Shown piece by piece: positions 1-47,166 of a stretch of 64,000 bases of DNA. Where the stretch lies: NCBI RefSeq assembly GCF_018812025.1, contig NC_063045.1, forward strand, positions 19,240,420 through 19,304,419. The letters are read 5' to 3'. Position 1 is the stretch's first letter; every line of letters starts with the position of its first letter. The DNA is from Megalobrama amblycephala (lineage: Eukaryota; Chordata; Actinopteri; Cypriniformes; Xenocyprididae). The notes under the pieces were generated by a model, which had not been told where the DNA came from, made no database searches, and was given only the letters and a program-made list of their open reading frames with translations. Made by a program: the position numbers and the translations under genes.

Positions 1-594
1 TTAATCGCATACATTGGCACTTAGCCAAGTGTTGCATGATATAACGCGTTTCTAACATATTTGGTACTTCATGGCATGTTCAGATGTGTTTCTGGGAGTG
101 AATTACAGTGAAAGAGACCAGAGCATGCCATTTCCTGTTGCCAGCAGGTGGCGCTATGATTAACTGAATATTGGCATATAGATATCTTCAGGCCAGGACT
201 TTTATCACACATGTGAAGTTTGGGGCAGATCGGACACTGTATGCTTGAGTTACAACAACTTCCTGTTTCATGGCGAAACATCGAACTTTGTCAGGCCGCC
301 ACGGACACGCCCTTCAGCAAAAACTCAAGATCATCACAATTTAATGTCGCAAAGGCCTTTAGATTAGACTGACCAAATATGATATAGATCTGATTAATGC
401 TCTAGGAGGAGTTTGTTAAACTACAATGTGTGGAAATGGCAAAAACTGCAAAAATTTTGCAGAGAAAATTCAAAATATCTCACTTCCTGTTGGGTTTTCA
501 GATTTTGCACCCAGGGACTTTTTTGTAGGTATTGGGCTGTTACATGTGTCTACCAAATGTCATACCTGTATGTGAAATGTAGCGTGAAGGGCGC
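1..594. repeat. Interspersed repeat, left part (interrupted)
   Basis: This stretch shares long phrases with 57950-58470, for example the part about a drug-like palindromic context 'ggtggcgctat', 'cttcaggccaggac', and 'cttgagttacaacaactt' (the latter in inverted orientation at 58205-58225). It contains no gene. The family appears to continue at 1547 after an inserted TTAA-flanked element. The family name is not known to me; assignment as an interspersed repeat rests on the second copy inside this same window. Confidence 0.6.
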
Positions 595-1546
595 TTAAAG
601 GTGCCATCGAATTGAAAATTGAATTTACCTCGGCATAGTTGAATAACAAGAGTTCAGTACATGGAAATGACATACAGTGAGTCTCAAACACCATTGTTTC
701 CTCCTCCTTATATAAATCTCATTTGTTTAAAAGACCGAAGAACAGGCGAATCTCAACATAACACCGACTGTTACGTAACAGTCGGGGTGTACGCCCCCAA
801 TATTTGCATATGCCAACCCATGTTCAAGGCATTACACAAGGGCAGCCAGTATTAACGTCTGGATGTGCACAGCTGAATCATCAGACTAGGTAAGCAAGCA
901 AGAACAACAGCGAAAATGGCAGATGGAGCAATAATAACTGACATGATCCATGATAACATGATATTTTTAGTGATATTTGTAAATTGTCTTTCTAAATGTT
1001 TCGTTAGCATGTTGCTAATGTATTGTTAAATGTGGTTAAAGTTACCACCGTTTTTTACTGTATTCACGGAGACAAGAGCCGTCGCTATTTTCATTATTAA
1101 ACACTTGCAGTCTGTATAATGCATAAACACAACTTCATTCTTTATAAATCTCTCCAACAGTGTAGCATTAGCCGTTAGCCACGGAGCACAGCCTCAAACT
1201 CATTCAGAATCAAATGTAAACATCCAAATAAATACCATACTTATGCGATTAGACATGCTGCATGACGAACACTTTGTAAAGATCCATTTTGAGGGTTATA
1301 TTAGCTGTGTGAACTTTGTTTATGCAATGATAGAGTCGAGAGCTCGGGAGGGGGCGGAGAGCGCGAGCAATTAAAGGGGCCGCAGCCTGAATCGGCGCAT
1401 TTCTAATTATGCCTCAAAATAGGCAGTTAAAAAAATTAATAAAAAAACAATCTATGGGGTATTTTGAGCTGCAACTTCAGACACATTCAGAGGACACCTT
1501 AGACTTATATTACATCTTGTAAAAAAACGTTTGATGGCACCTTTAA
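595..1546. mobile_element. TTAA-flanked non-autonomous DNA element, longer copy
   Basis: The element begins TTAAAGGTGCCATCGAA and ends TTTGATGGCACCTTTAA, so its ends are inverted repeats bounded by TTAA. A second copy lies at 49763-50305 and shares the blocks around 'gcatagttgaataacaag', 'acatggaaatgacata' and 'cgactgttacgtaacagtc', but lacks about 400 bases of the middle. TTAA target duplication is typical of piggyBac-like and Kolobok elements; no transposase is visible, so it is non-autonomous. It is inserted inside another repeat, whose halves flank it. Confidence 0.75.
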
Positions 1547-1765
1547 TTGAAATTTTGTAGGTGGCGCTATCGAGCCATTTTGACGCACCTAATTCTGAAA
1601 CCCATATCAGACATAAATTTTCACCACTTCTGATGCGTGTGCAAAGTTTCATGAGTTTTCGAGCATGTTTAGGCCCTCAAAAATGCGATTCATTTCGGAG
1701 ACGAAGAAGAATTGACTGAGCAATTACAATAGGGTCCTCATACCATCGGTGCTCGGGCCCTAATT
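1547..1765. repeat. Interspersed repeat, right part
   Basis: This is the continuation of the repeat at 1-594 after the TTAA element. It ends in 'ggtgctcgggccctaatta', comparable to the end 'gcgagggccctttcatcg' of the related repeat near 58430-58450. No gene is seen. Confidence 0.55.
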
Positions 1766-3200
1766 AATAAATATCAGTATAATAGTATACAAATAACAAT
1801 AATAAATAAGTAATGGTTCTGTTTGTACCTGCTATTGATTAATCCATCAAGAAAAAAATGTGTTACCTCTTCCACATATGCTGTGGTAACCTTCATGGGA
1901 AACGGCCTTTATGGTCTCGTTTTTCTCCTGCATAAACGTAAACTGATGAAACAGGTTACACAAATGGGTATGCAGTGCTCTGTACTATCATCAAGAATTT
2001 ATACAGATCATGTATATGGAGAAATGGCAGAAAAGAAGGCTGCATTATTCATAGCGTGCGTGTTGAAGAGAAAAAGGAAGGTTACATTAATCAGGATGTA
2101 CAAGAGTAAGTCAAATTCAGCGATGGATGGATGGACATACAGATAGATAGAAGGCCCATTTAGATGCAAATAAGACTCATACTTTATAAGATTCATAAGA
2201 TTTACTTTCATCGTCCGTCAGGCTTTATTCTGTCCACCTTTTAATAAACTCTCAGATGCAGTGTAAACAGGTGAGGGGAGGTGGAAAACCTGTCCTTCCC
2301 TCTCTTGCATTAGTTGACTAATGATCCCTTTAATTAGCCCTGACACACGCTGTTAATGGAATGGACCTTATTACAACTCAGCCTGTCAGAGACATTTCCG
2401 CAGTCACCGTCTGATGTTGCCACGGCGTGAATTCCACCGATCTGTTCACTCAAGAGTTGATAGGAAGGACAACTGATTAATAATCTGCTCGTTCAGCCGG
2501 TTTTTGACAGGCTTGTGCAGCAAAACTACATTTCCCATAATTCTACATGGCAAAATTCTCATTCTGGAGTCATTTTGGTCCGGAGTAGATGCTTTTAAGT
2601 GTCTCTCTTGGCTCTGGTCCAGAGTTTCAGCCCTGCTTTGCATGTCAGAGTCTGTTCATGTTCTCCATCATGTAACTGGAACGCCGTCTGCATTTGACTT
2701 GTTAATTTGATTTGCGTCCAGCTTTGAAGAGTGTGCTGTGCTGAGTAAGACACTTTCCTGCGCTTCTTAATCTATCTCAGCTCTGTAAACACTTCACACA
2801 AGGTTATTCCTTCACTCAAGGAATCTTCTTGACAAAATACACATTATACTCGCTCACTCACTGTCCTCAGTCAAGCTCAACCTTGTATTCAAGTTTGTAT
2901 TGGAGCTCAAAGGAACATGGACTGAGATCAAAGACCGTAGAGAAAATGACCATTACATGGATAGTAATTGAGCTTTTCCAGTGCAGGCTCTACATGTATG
3001 ATAGTACCTTGTCTGTACTGTTGCCTGCACACATTTGCTGTTGTATCTGGCACTGTTCCTATAAAAAAAGTGTCAGAAAGGCCACAAAAAGTCTAGAATC
3101 TGTCTTGGTTTATTTTCACAAAAGTAACTGTATTAAAATTGCATTTTATTTTGGACCGTTGATGTTGCTGTTAAACCATGACTAATAATTAAATAATCGT
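1766..3200. other. Intron sequence of rabgap1l, no gene seen
   Basis: This should be intronic, because the first rabgap1l exon in the window is at 6526 and continues an upstream reading frame. Short open frames exist on both strands but none has recognisable protein similarity, exon boundaries or codon bias. The part 2220-2720 is less AT-rich and free of obvious repeats, so a conserved non-coding element is possible but not shown. Confidence 0.5.
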
Positions 3201-4740
<1,540 letters not shown>

Positions 4741-4851
4741 CGGTGTAAAAATAAAAAAAAATTGTATAATAGTGTAGTGTTTTATTAAAACTATTATTTA
4801 TAAGAATAATTATAAACAATAAGTAAATAATAAAATAATAAAATCATGAAA

Positions 4852-4887
<36 letters not shown>

Positions 4888-5034
4888 ATATTTATTTACA
4901 TAAGTATAATTAATATTTACAAAAATGTTTTATTATAAAACCATTTTATTTATATATTTTTTATTAATTGTTGTTATTATACATTAATTTTAATTTATTA
5001 TATTTAATTATTTAATTGTATAACTAATGATTAC

Positions 5035-5071
<37 letters not shown>

Positions 5072-5394
5072 AATAGTAAAAAAAATTGTATAATAGAATT
5101 ACTAATATTACTAAATACTATTTTATTTATTCATTTATTGATACAAATCATTATAAATAATTAAATAATAGTTATAAATAAAATAGTAATACAAATATTT
5201 TTAAAAATAATAAAATAGTATTCATTTATTTTTAAAATAATCATAAATAATAATTGAATAATAATAAATAAATACAATAATAAGTTAAATTATTATGTTA
5301 TAAGTTATATAATAAGTGATTATAATAATAATAACATTTATTCATGTATTCAAATAATTTAAAATAAAAATAAAAATAAATAAAATAATAATAC
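4741..5394. repeat. AT-rich low-complexity block with (TTA)n and (TAA)n
   Basis: The block consists of short TTATT/AATAA words. It includes a (TTA)n tract at about 4856-4886 and a (TAA)n tract at about 5036-5070. No gene is seen. Confidence 0.85.
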
Positions 5395-6446
5395 TAGGGA
5401 TGCACCGGTATCGGGCCTGATACCAAGCTCATGTACTTGTACTTGTACTCGTACTCATAAAAATACCACCAATACTTCACGTGCATAACTGGCAGAATTT
5501 TCTGTGCACAGAGACACTGACGGCAACAGCAGAAACAATGTCAGCCTCAGGGGTGTGGAAATACTTCAAAATTAATGATGACAACCCACACATTGCGAAT
5601 TGCATGCAAATCGCACTGAATGTCACAGACCACAAGCACTCGCTCTCTCGTGCGCTCTCTCTCTTTCTTGCGCGCGATCCCAGTTCTCTCAGACAGCGCG
5701 CAATCAGTTCTCCTTGCGCCTGAATGGTCAAATGCACAAATAGTTGTCAAAATGTCCATGGTGTGGAGTATCTCACATAAATACAGTCGGTTATGGCTTA
5801 AGTGGACGTAAACAGGTGGGGGGGAAAAGGGTATGTCAGTAGGCCTATATTGATTCGGTCTTAATCCTACATGGATTCGGACAGTAGCCTAATTAAATAT
5901 TTGTCTGTCATTAATGTTCATAAAACAACATATATATATATATATATATATATTGTGAAATAAAGCTATTCATATCATGGTCATATTGCTCACTTGTCTC
6001 GTATTCCACCATGAGAAATCTGGTCACCCTAGGTTTACATTTGTTCACAGTATTATGTTATAAATTATGTTATATAAACATTTGTTCTATAATTTTTGTT
6101 TAGCAGGCAGTTTTTTAAGGCAGGTTAAAAAAAGACTTGATGTTTGTTTTGTTTTTTATTATGACTTTGGTAATTATGCCCTTTGAAGGTTATTGGACAC
6201 TGTGAAATTTGTTCTTTAGGTTTGTGACAAGCACATAAAAATGATTACTTTTTTCATTCGAGTAATAATGAAGATGATGTTCTACATTCATTAGTCTCAC
6301 TGTGTTGTGCTTGGAAAATTGCCACATCACCCCCCAAAAAAAAGAAAGAAATTAATAAATGTCTAGGCATCAGTATCGGCGAGTACCAGAAAAATTATAT
6401 CAGTACTCGTACTCGGTCCTTAAAAAATGGTATCGGTGCATCCCTA
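5395..6446 (+). mobile_element. hAT-type element with BED-finger-like transposase remnant
   Basis: The ends TAGGGATGCACCGGTATCGG and TGGTATCGGTGCATCCCTA are inverted repeats of the common vertebrate hAT type. The flanks are AATAATAC and AATAATAA, a 7/8 match to the 8-bp duplication expected for hAT, although the area is low complexity. The + strand near 5538-5610 encodes SGVWKYFKINDDNPHIANC, which resembles the start of the BED zinc finger of hAT transposases. The rest of a transposase is missing, so the copy is a deletion derivative. Confidence 0.75.
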
Positions 6447-6525
6447 AATAATAAAAAAATATTTTTTATGATAAAATATAAAGGCCCCAAAAATGCCTGA
6501 TTGTAACTCTTGATTCGACCCACAG

Positions 6526-40473
<33,948 letters not shown>

Positions 40474-42553
40474 GACTCGCCAAGGGCTTAACCAAAGGGT
40501 AGAGGAGCGTGACCCTTCCACTTGGCCAATCGGAGTAGAAAGAAGCTCTCTAATGAACACTACTAGCAACGCAACATGGCAATGCAGTATTCCCTCACAT
40601 GGACTAATTAAGGACTTGAACAAACCTCTCCACCCAGATGCACTTACTACTGTTATAATTTCCTTTGCTTGCGATGCCACCTAGTGGATAGTAACAAGTA
40701 CTAGAGTGATATATACTACTTTTACCCATATTCACCCAGTTATCCACTTCTGTGGATGGAGTTTTTGTTAGCAAGCAGTCAGTTCTAGCATGCAAGTACA
40801 TAAACTATGACCTTTAGACCGTCAATTCAAAGGGTCTAATTGTTTTGGGGGGGGGGGGTCTCTGAGGGAATACTGCATTCAGCTAACAATTAAAAGTAAA
40901 AAAAAAAAAATCTTTTTTGTTTTTCTATATAGAAATAATAAATGTAACAGTTTTGGCTTATAAATATGTATAACTAAATGTTGATTTTTATTTTAATCCT
41001 GTACAGTTCTGAAAGAAGTGTTTCATTATTTTTTACGATTTTGAATATGAATATCCTCTTTATATGTCAAATACTGAAAAGCACAGAAAATTGACCATGT
41101 ATGGAAACAAGCAGTGACATTCCCTTTCCGTCCATTTTCGCAGTTTTCCATAGACTGTTCATAGACGTTGCGATGACCACACGATATTCATGCCAAGTTG
41201 CACATATTGTTTATTTTATGTTATTTAACAGATATACATGAGCGATTCAGTGTCAAATGCCATGCAGAAGATGTCTTCTTTTTTAAGGAGAAAAGAAAAC
41301 CAGGTCGCCAGATGCATCGCTAGTGTCAGAGCAACTTAAAAGCCATATGGAGACAAAATATACAACTGCGATTCATTTCTTCTGCTACTTGTCAGGATCT
41401 CCATATTAATAGTTTTCCTATACGTGTTATATTTCACCAAGCGGATTGAAATAATCTGCATGGCTCTTATTCATGCTAACAAGTCGCCATATTTACGCTG
41501 ATGTAAAAAAAAAATATATTATTGTCTCCTATTTTGTAATTTTTGAAACTGATTTAAAAAATGCCAAACTAATTATACAAATTAAGAAAGAGATGCCAGT
41601 TTAATATGAACTGATAGCTGCCCTGTGGGTTTCTGCGGATGGCTACATGTGTTTTTATATCGTAATCTTTAGGACAGAGGACTTGTCTTCTGTGCGTCTG
41701 GTTTGTCGGTTCCTCAGTTTCACTTTTCCAGCCTGCAGATGTCGTCTGTCTAGTAACTATCTGACAGTAAATATATAGTTCTTGGTCCATGTTTGACTTC
41801 ATTTGATTCACACCTTTCGTTGTTTCAATAAACAGTAACGGCAATTCAACTGTAGTCTGTATATTTATCTTTACTTTGTTCTGCTAGTTCCTCAGCTTCA
41901 TTTACGTTTCCTCTTATAATTTTTTATATTAGTTATATTTTAAACTCTTGCCTCTAGCTATTTCATAGGACAGTGCAATGGAAGACCGAAAGCAAAAGGA
42001 GGACGTTGAGTCGGGATTCGAACTTGCATCGCCCGAAGCGTTAGTTTACTTCTCCATTTCAGATGCGAACTCAGTGAAAATTAAGAAATTTATATAGCCT
42101 ACGCTAGGGTTTTTTGTATAGTAAAATTCTGACATTAATAATAATAATTTTATGTAAACTGTTAAGAATTAATTGAACACACTTATGGGATACTAGGCTA
42201 CTTATCACGATAATTCGTTCAGAATACGAATGTATCGTCTTAAAATCACGCGCACGTTAAATAGCAGACCAACCTCAGTAAGTGTAATGTTTAATAGCTA
42301 TTATAACAAACAGTAGGCCTATATGTTGACAGTTTTAAATATATTTTTCTCACCATTTCATTATTACATTTTAAAGCTGATTGTATGGTTGATAAGTTGA
42401 CACAATAGAAGTGTACAAAGTGACCATTATTGTTGTAAACTAACATAAAATACCTCAACTGAGACAACAGTGTTCCTATATTCTAGTCTAAACCCGTATC
42501 ATATATAACACACATCTGGCCTCAAAATTGTTGAGAAAATTAACAGCAGCTCT
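40474..42553. other. rabgap1l 3' UTR and convergent intergenic region
   Basis: AATAAA signals suit the + strand transcript at 40937-40942 and 41827-41832; which one is used cannot be told. A run of 13 G lies at about 40846-40858. The - strand ifi44l copy ends at 42554, so the two genes converge here. No coding sequence is recognised in between. Confidence 0.6.
40937..40942 (+). terminator. Polyadenylation signal AATAAA
   Basis: A canonical hexamer 464 bases after the rabgap1l stop codon. A second candidate is at 41827-41832. Confidence 0.45.
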
Positions 42554-44504
42554 TTATATAGGGTTGCTCTCCATGTGACCAACATCATCCAGATAGTCGT
42601 CTGCAAAGTTGAGCATCTGCTGTAGAGCGGTGAGAAGCAGGACGTCACAGTTGAGCTCCAGCTCCAGCTCCTGACTGTAGTTCTTCACCGGTAACACACA
42701 AGACACCGGCACACCCAACCGAGAGCTCACCTCCTGAACCTGCAGACACAAACAACATCTTTCACTCTGAGTCCTGTGGGAACAGTTCATGTGATCATGT
42801 GACCATATCTCACCTTCGTCTTGATGTAGGAACTGACATAAAGGCTTTGAAGATCTTCCTCCACTAGAGGACATGCTTCATCTACTTTTGTCATCAAGAC
42901 AATCTGAGCAATGCCTGAAAATGTTGAGGAACGTCACATGCAGGTAGCTCAATGAACAAACTACATGCAGGTAGCTCAATGAACAAACTACTTTGGATTA
43001 GTCACAAGATTGGCATAAATATGATCATTTACCCAGTGAGTTCACTTTTCTGCGTATAGCAGCAAGTTTTTCCTCTAGTTTGTCAGACATGAGGGAGATT
43101 TTGGTGGCGTCTATCACGTACACCACACAGTGGATCTTCTCCTGTAGAGATGCAGGTTTGGAGGCCTTTTGCTCATCTGGTTGAAACGGTGTAATGGGGT
43201 TGAACTGAATTAAAAGAAGAATTTATCATGAAACACACATTTTATCATTCCTACTTCAATCTTCATTCATTGTGAAGACAAGTGCACTTACTTTATAGCG
43301 GTCTGGTACGTGACCTTGAAGAATGCTGCTGATGTCCTCAATATCCAGTCCTGCACCTGATTGCTCCTCGAGTCCCATGGTGTCACACAACACAAACGGC
43401 AGTGGCTTTCCCTCACGACCGTCTTTCACTGGGTATGTGCGAAACTACCAACCAAGAAGAGAAACACATCAAGACCTGAAGAGCTGCTCCTCAACCTGAA
43501 GAGAGACTTCTGTAGGAAACACTGTGAATCCGGTTGAATCTGTACCTGTGTGGTGAGGCTAGTGCCTGCAGATCCTGACATGGCTTTACTGGTCATGCGG
43601 CCCATGAAGATGGAGTTGATGGAGTTGAAGAAACTGGATTTTCCAGCACCTACAGGACCGATCATTAGGATTCTGACCCGACTCACAGACGTCGTCATGG
43701 GTTTATAATTCCTGATCGATTCCATTAGCTCGTCTCTTCGTCTACAACAGAGGTCACATGTTTATAGCTATATATCAAATTACAATAGAAAATGAGTAAA
43801 CGAGATCTCGCGGAAACATACTCAGCCGTCCACAGAACGTTCCTCCATGGTTTCTCTTCTGCACTGATTTGAGAGCCTGCCACAATAAATAAAATGTTTA
43901 CAATAAAGATTAAAGTAGATTATTTAAAAAGACTAAAGCTTATTGTACACAACTACATGTGCATAAAAACACTTTTCCTGATTATAGACTTACTCTGTTC
44001 CACTTTGTACACCTCACATTCAGTCATTTGAGTGTCATTCCCATACATTGTTGCCACATTAACAGTAAATGCACTCCCTCCTTGATTTAACACAACTGGT
44101 TGGTTGTTGTAGCAAAAGTACAACTGTTGGCCAAAGTTGGGTACTCCAGCATCATCATAACGTACATTATGTCCACTGTTAATTTTGATGCAGACAGGGA
44201 TCTTGCCTTGAAAGCTGAACAGGAAAGCTTCCTCATCTGTAAAATACTGCCCGCTTTGAGTATATTCTACACTAGTGTATCCACCAAAGATGTAGCCTGA
44301 ACGGTTGTAGGCTACAAGTAATGTTGGACCCTGACGGTCACATCGCTGGTGGAAGGCAGAAGCATTATATCCATGAACAGAAGCTTTGTAGAGAAGAGTC
44401 AGTTCAACATTCCCCAGTAATCCACAAAGCTGCTTTCTTTTCTCCTCTGTTAAATCAGAAGTGAGGGAGTTTGTGGTATCATCTCTGACTTGTCTTTTAT
44501 GCAT
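42554..44504 (-). CDS. ifi44l: Interferon-induced protein 44-like, copy 1
   Basis: Exons in transcript order: 44504-43994, 43876-43822, 43741-43546, 43444-43292, 43204-43033, 42914-42814 and 42739-42554. They total 1374 bases, so 457 residues plus stop, with GT-AG at every junction. The first coding exon is a TLDc domain (about residues 20-165). The GTP-binding part has GPVGAGKSS (P-loop G217-S224), DTMG (275-278) and TKVD (371-374). The start is chosen because the acceptor tttaag|G ends two bases before ATG; the earlier in-frame ATG at 44522 lies in the pyrimidine tract. A non-coding leader exon probably ends at 45271 (cgaaag|gtaagt). The family is cytoplasmic and interferon-induced; mammalian members have antiviral or growth-restraining roles. 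IFI44 versus IFI44L orthology is not resolved. Confidence 0.9.
42935..42990. repeat. 27-bp tandem duplication in intron 5 of copy 1
   Basis: ACATGCAGGTAGCTCAATG followed by AACAAACT is present twice in a row; the same intron in copies 2 and 3 has it once. Confidence 0.9.
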
Positions 44505-44522
44505 CCTTAAAGACAAAGACAT

Positions 44523-45270
44523 GCAAATACAAATATAAACTTGAGCTTTATGAGCTAATATTTTCAGTCAGCACATTCAACTAACAGGGTACACCTTTTG
44601 GTCCTATTTTTATTTTTTTATTTCATTTATTTTTTAACATCATGATTAGATGTACTCACTGCATTCATAAAGCTTTACCATTCAACCCTGTTACCAAATC
44701 TGTTGCAAGAAAAAATGACCAAATCAATATTTTGCTTTAATTTATTGTAAATATAAGGTATTATATATGATATTTGGACCCAAATTTGATCAGATCAGGG
44801 CTTTAAACTGTATTTAGAGTCCCAAATTTTGGAATTTTGGTAGCAGGATTGCAAATCACTACAAATCAATAAAATGAATAGAAAATAAAAAAGCTCATAT
44901 TTATTTTGATGTCCTGCTCATGATCAATACTTTCTGAAGATTAAGTACCTTCTTTGAGTGGCAATTTGTTGAAAAAGTAAAGAAAAAGAAGTCACTTTTC
45001 CCATTTGTGGCTTGTGTACTAATTTGTTTGTTTGTTTGATGTACTAATACACAATTAAATTTTATCTTTTTGTACTTACTTTCCTTTAATCTTTCTGTTC
45101 ATTGCTTCTTTAAACTGCCACTGTACAAAGAGTTATATGAATTGTCAAATCAAAATATATTAATTTCACAGCATATTTTCCAAACACTAATCAATAAAAA
45201 AAAATTAAAACCAATTTAGAATATTTGTATGTAATATTTTATACTCTAATAATTTGTACATGTAACTTAC
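44523..45270 (-). other. Leader intron of ifi44l copy 1
   Basis: This lies between the first coding exon and the probable leader exon whose donor reads acgaaag|gtaagttaca at 45271/45270. The same leader-exon edge (cgaaac|gtaagttaca) occurs at 54841/54840 upstream of copy 3. No other gene is seen. Confidence 0.5.
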
Positions 45271-45720
45271 CTTTCGTAGAGCACTCGCTGTGTGAAAGTA
45301 ACACGGACTTCACTTGTGCATAGGATGTTACACCCAAGTCAAACCTGTTCTGTCAAGTTCCTTCATTCCTGTAATACAGGAACGTTTTTAGCAATGAAAT
45401 TCATCAATAAAGCATTAATGAATTCTTAGGTCTCTAAAACAGTGTGTGTTGAGGCAGATGGAAAAACTGCACTAATTGTTTGAACAAACAGAAGTACCTG
45501 TTTGTGGTGTAGGAACCGCCCATCGATGCCTCACCTGACTTTGTGTCTGAGCAAACAGGTTCTCTTTGCTTAGACATTAGTAACTGTTCATAGTGAACAC
45601 CAGGGGTCTCCATGTCTGTCACATATACTTTTCAGTTGTGTATTGTTTCCTGTTTCATCGAAAGAGTTATAATATACATGAAGAAAGCTGTCCGTTGAAC
45701 AGTATAATATTATATGTGTA

Positions 45721-45841
45721 AGCAATAAGGTATGAGAGGCTGTGCTGTATCGTGAATAAGTCACGGCTGAAGGGCGTTGTTAGGCACGACGTGAAGCGGA
45801 GTGACTTCACGATACAGCACAGCCTCTAGTACCTCATTGCT
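45721..45841. repeat. Inverted repeat with arms of about 42 bp
   Basis: 45721-45764 (AGCAATAAGGTATGAGAGG and on) pairs with 45801-45841 (ending CCTCTAGTACCTCATTGCT) with few mismatches. The 36-base centre gives a cruciform-capable hairpin in the spacer between copies 1 and 2. Confidence 0.85.
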
Positions 45842-47166
45842 TTTATTAAAAGGTTACCACACAATACAAATATTAAAGCCAAAAATATGTATCAATGCAA
45901 CTTTAATGAAGCAAACTTTTTCTAAAAGCCTTCCTTCCGCCGGAAAAAATAATCCCTGACCGTGAACAGCAACAGAAGTCACATTATTACACCATTAGAT
46001 AGCGGCAAAGACTGTCTTTAAGAGTGTGTCAGTCAGTAGTGAAGACTTTTACATTGAAAAGTCTGAATTGTTGTGAACACGGAACAAGACGCAACTGACA
46101 AATGCTTTGACTAGCGCTGTCAGTGACGGAAAACCCCTAAACTGTTTAAAGGACAAGATAATACATCGGACATTTAAACAGATTTTTTATTATGAACATA
46201 GGACTGACCTGAAGGAAAATGCTAAATCTTAATAGGCAGGTAATAAACTCACTCACTCTATCTTTTTATCACAATACTCTTCTACATAACACAGTAAACT
46301 TCAATGAACAATATCAATTGAGAACATAAAGTTTACATTGCTAAGAGTGGTTGCTAAGGGTGTTGTGTAGTGATACACAGAACCGTTGGGTGGTCATAGC
46401 CGTGTTTTATTGTGCATATAACACAGCTATTGACCAATCAGAATCAAGGACAGGAACTAACCATTTTATAAAATATATTAAAAACATTTTGATATGCTAA
46501 ACAGACAGTTGGTAATCATGGTAACATATTGGTAATGTTTTGGCATCTTATAATCAAGTCAGTGAATGACTTTGGGATTATATCCCAGTACTATAAGAGT
46601 TCATTGACATTGCCACCTATGGGTCGAAAGTTGCAAATTAAGTATAAATCTGTGCATAACCTTGGGCAAATTACCTAAATAAATCAGTGAATCCTGTTGG
46701 TTTCAGAGCAGATAAAAATGAGCACTCGTTACTGCAAAAAGAATCATCATACAGACCTACAGGGTGATACAAAGCAATAACTTGGTATGATAATATTTAA
46801 TTGCAATCAGCAAGCCATACAGAATTAATTTACAGTTTTTGCTTTCAAATAAGGAATAGCTCATTCCAAAAAGGACTTTACTAATGAAAAGCTGCATTTC
46901 TTTTAGAACAGTGTGACAGTCCTAATTTGTAATGTTATAGGCTACTGTAAACTTGATCAGATTGATCTTACAGCATTCTTGCATTAAATGAGCTGCAATA
47001 TAAATCTAATACAAGTAATATACCAATCTCCTAACTTAAAATACATTATTGTACAGAGATGGAAACTAAGCCACCTATATGCTATTAATGCCAATGTAAC
47101 AATCTGGCTGCATCTCAGCAGGAACTGAGGAAAAACTCTACGAAAAGCATGTTTAAAAAAGTTGCC
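45842..47166. other. Spacer between ifi44l copies 1 and 2
   Basis: Non-coding by inspection. It contains repeat-like text near 46390-46450 ('catagccgtgttttattg', 'ccaatcagaatcaaggac') resembling an interspersed element. No gene is seen. Confidence 0.5.

Noticed and set aside
42001..42045. tRNA-like B box (GTTCGAATCCC on the - strand)
   Set aside because: The flanking stem does not pair and no A box or cloverleaf could be drawn; at most a tRNA-derived repeat scrap.
42554..42874. 106-codon single-frame reading of ifi44l exon 7
   Set aside because: Its first 45 codons are intron; the exon starts at 42739 after the acceptor tctgcag. The same applies to the long frames at the 5' side of exon 7 in the other copies.
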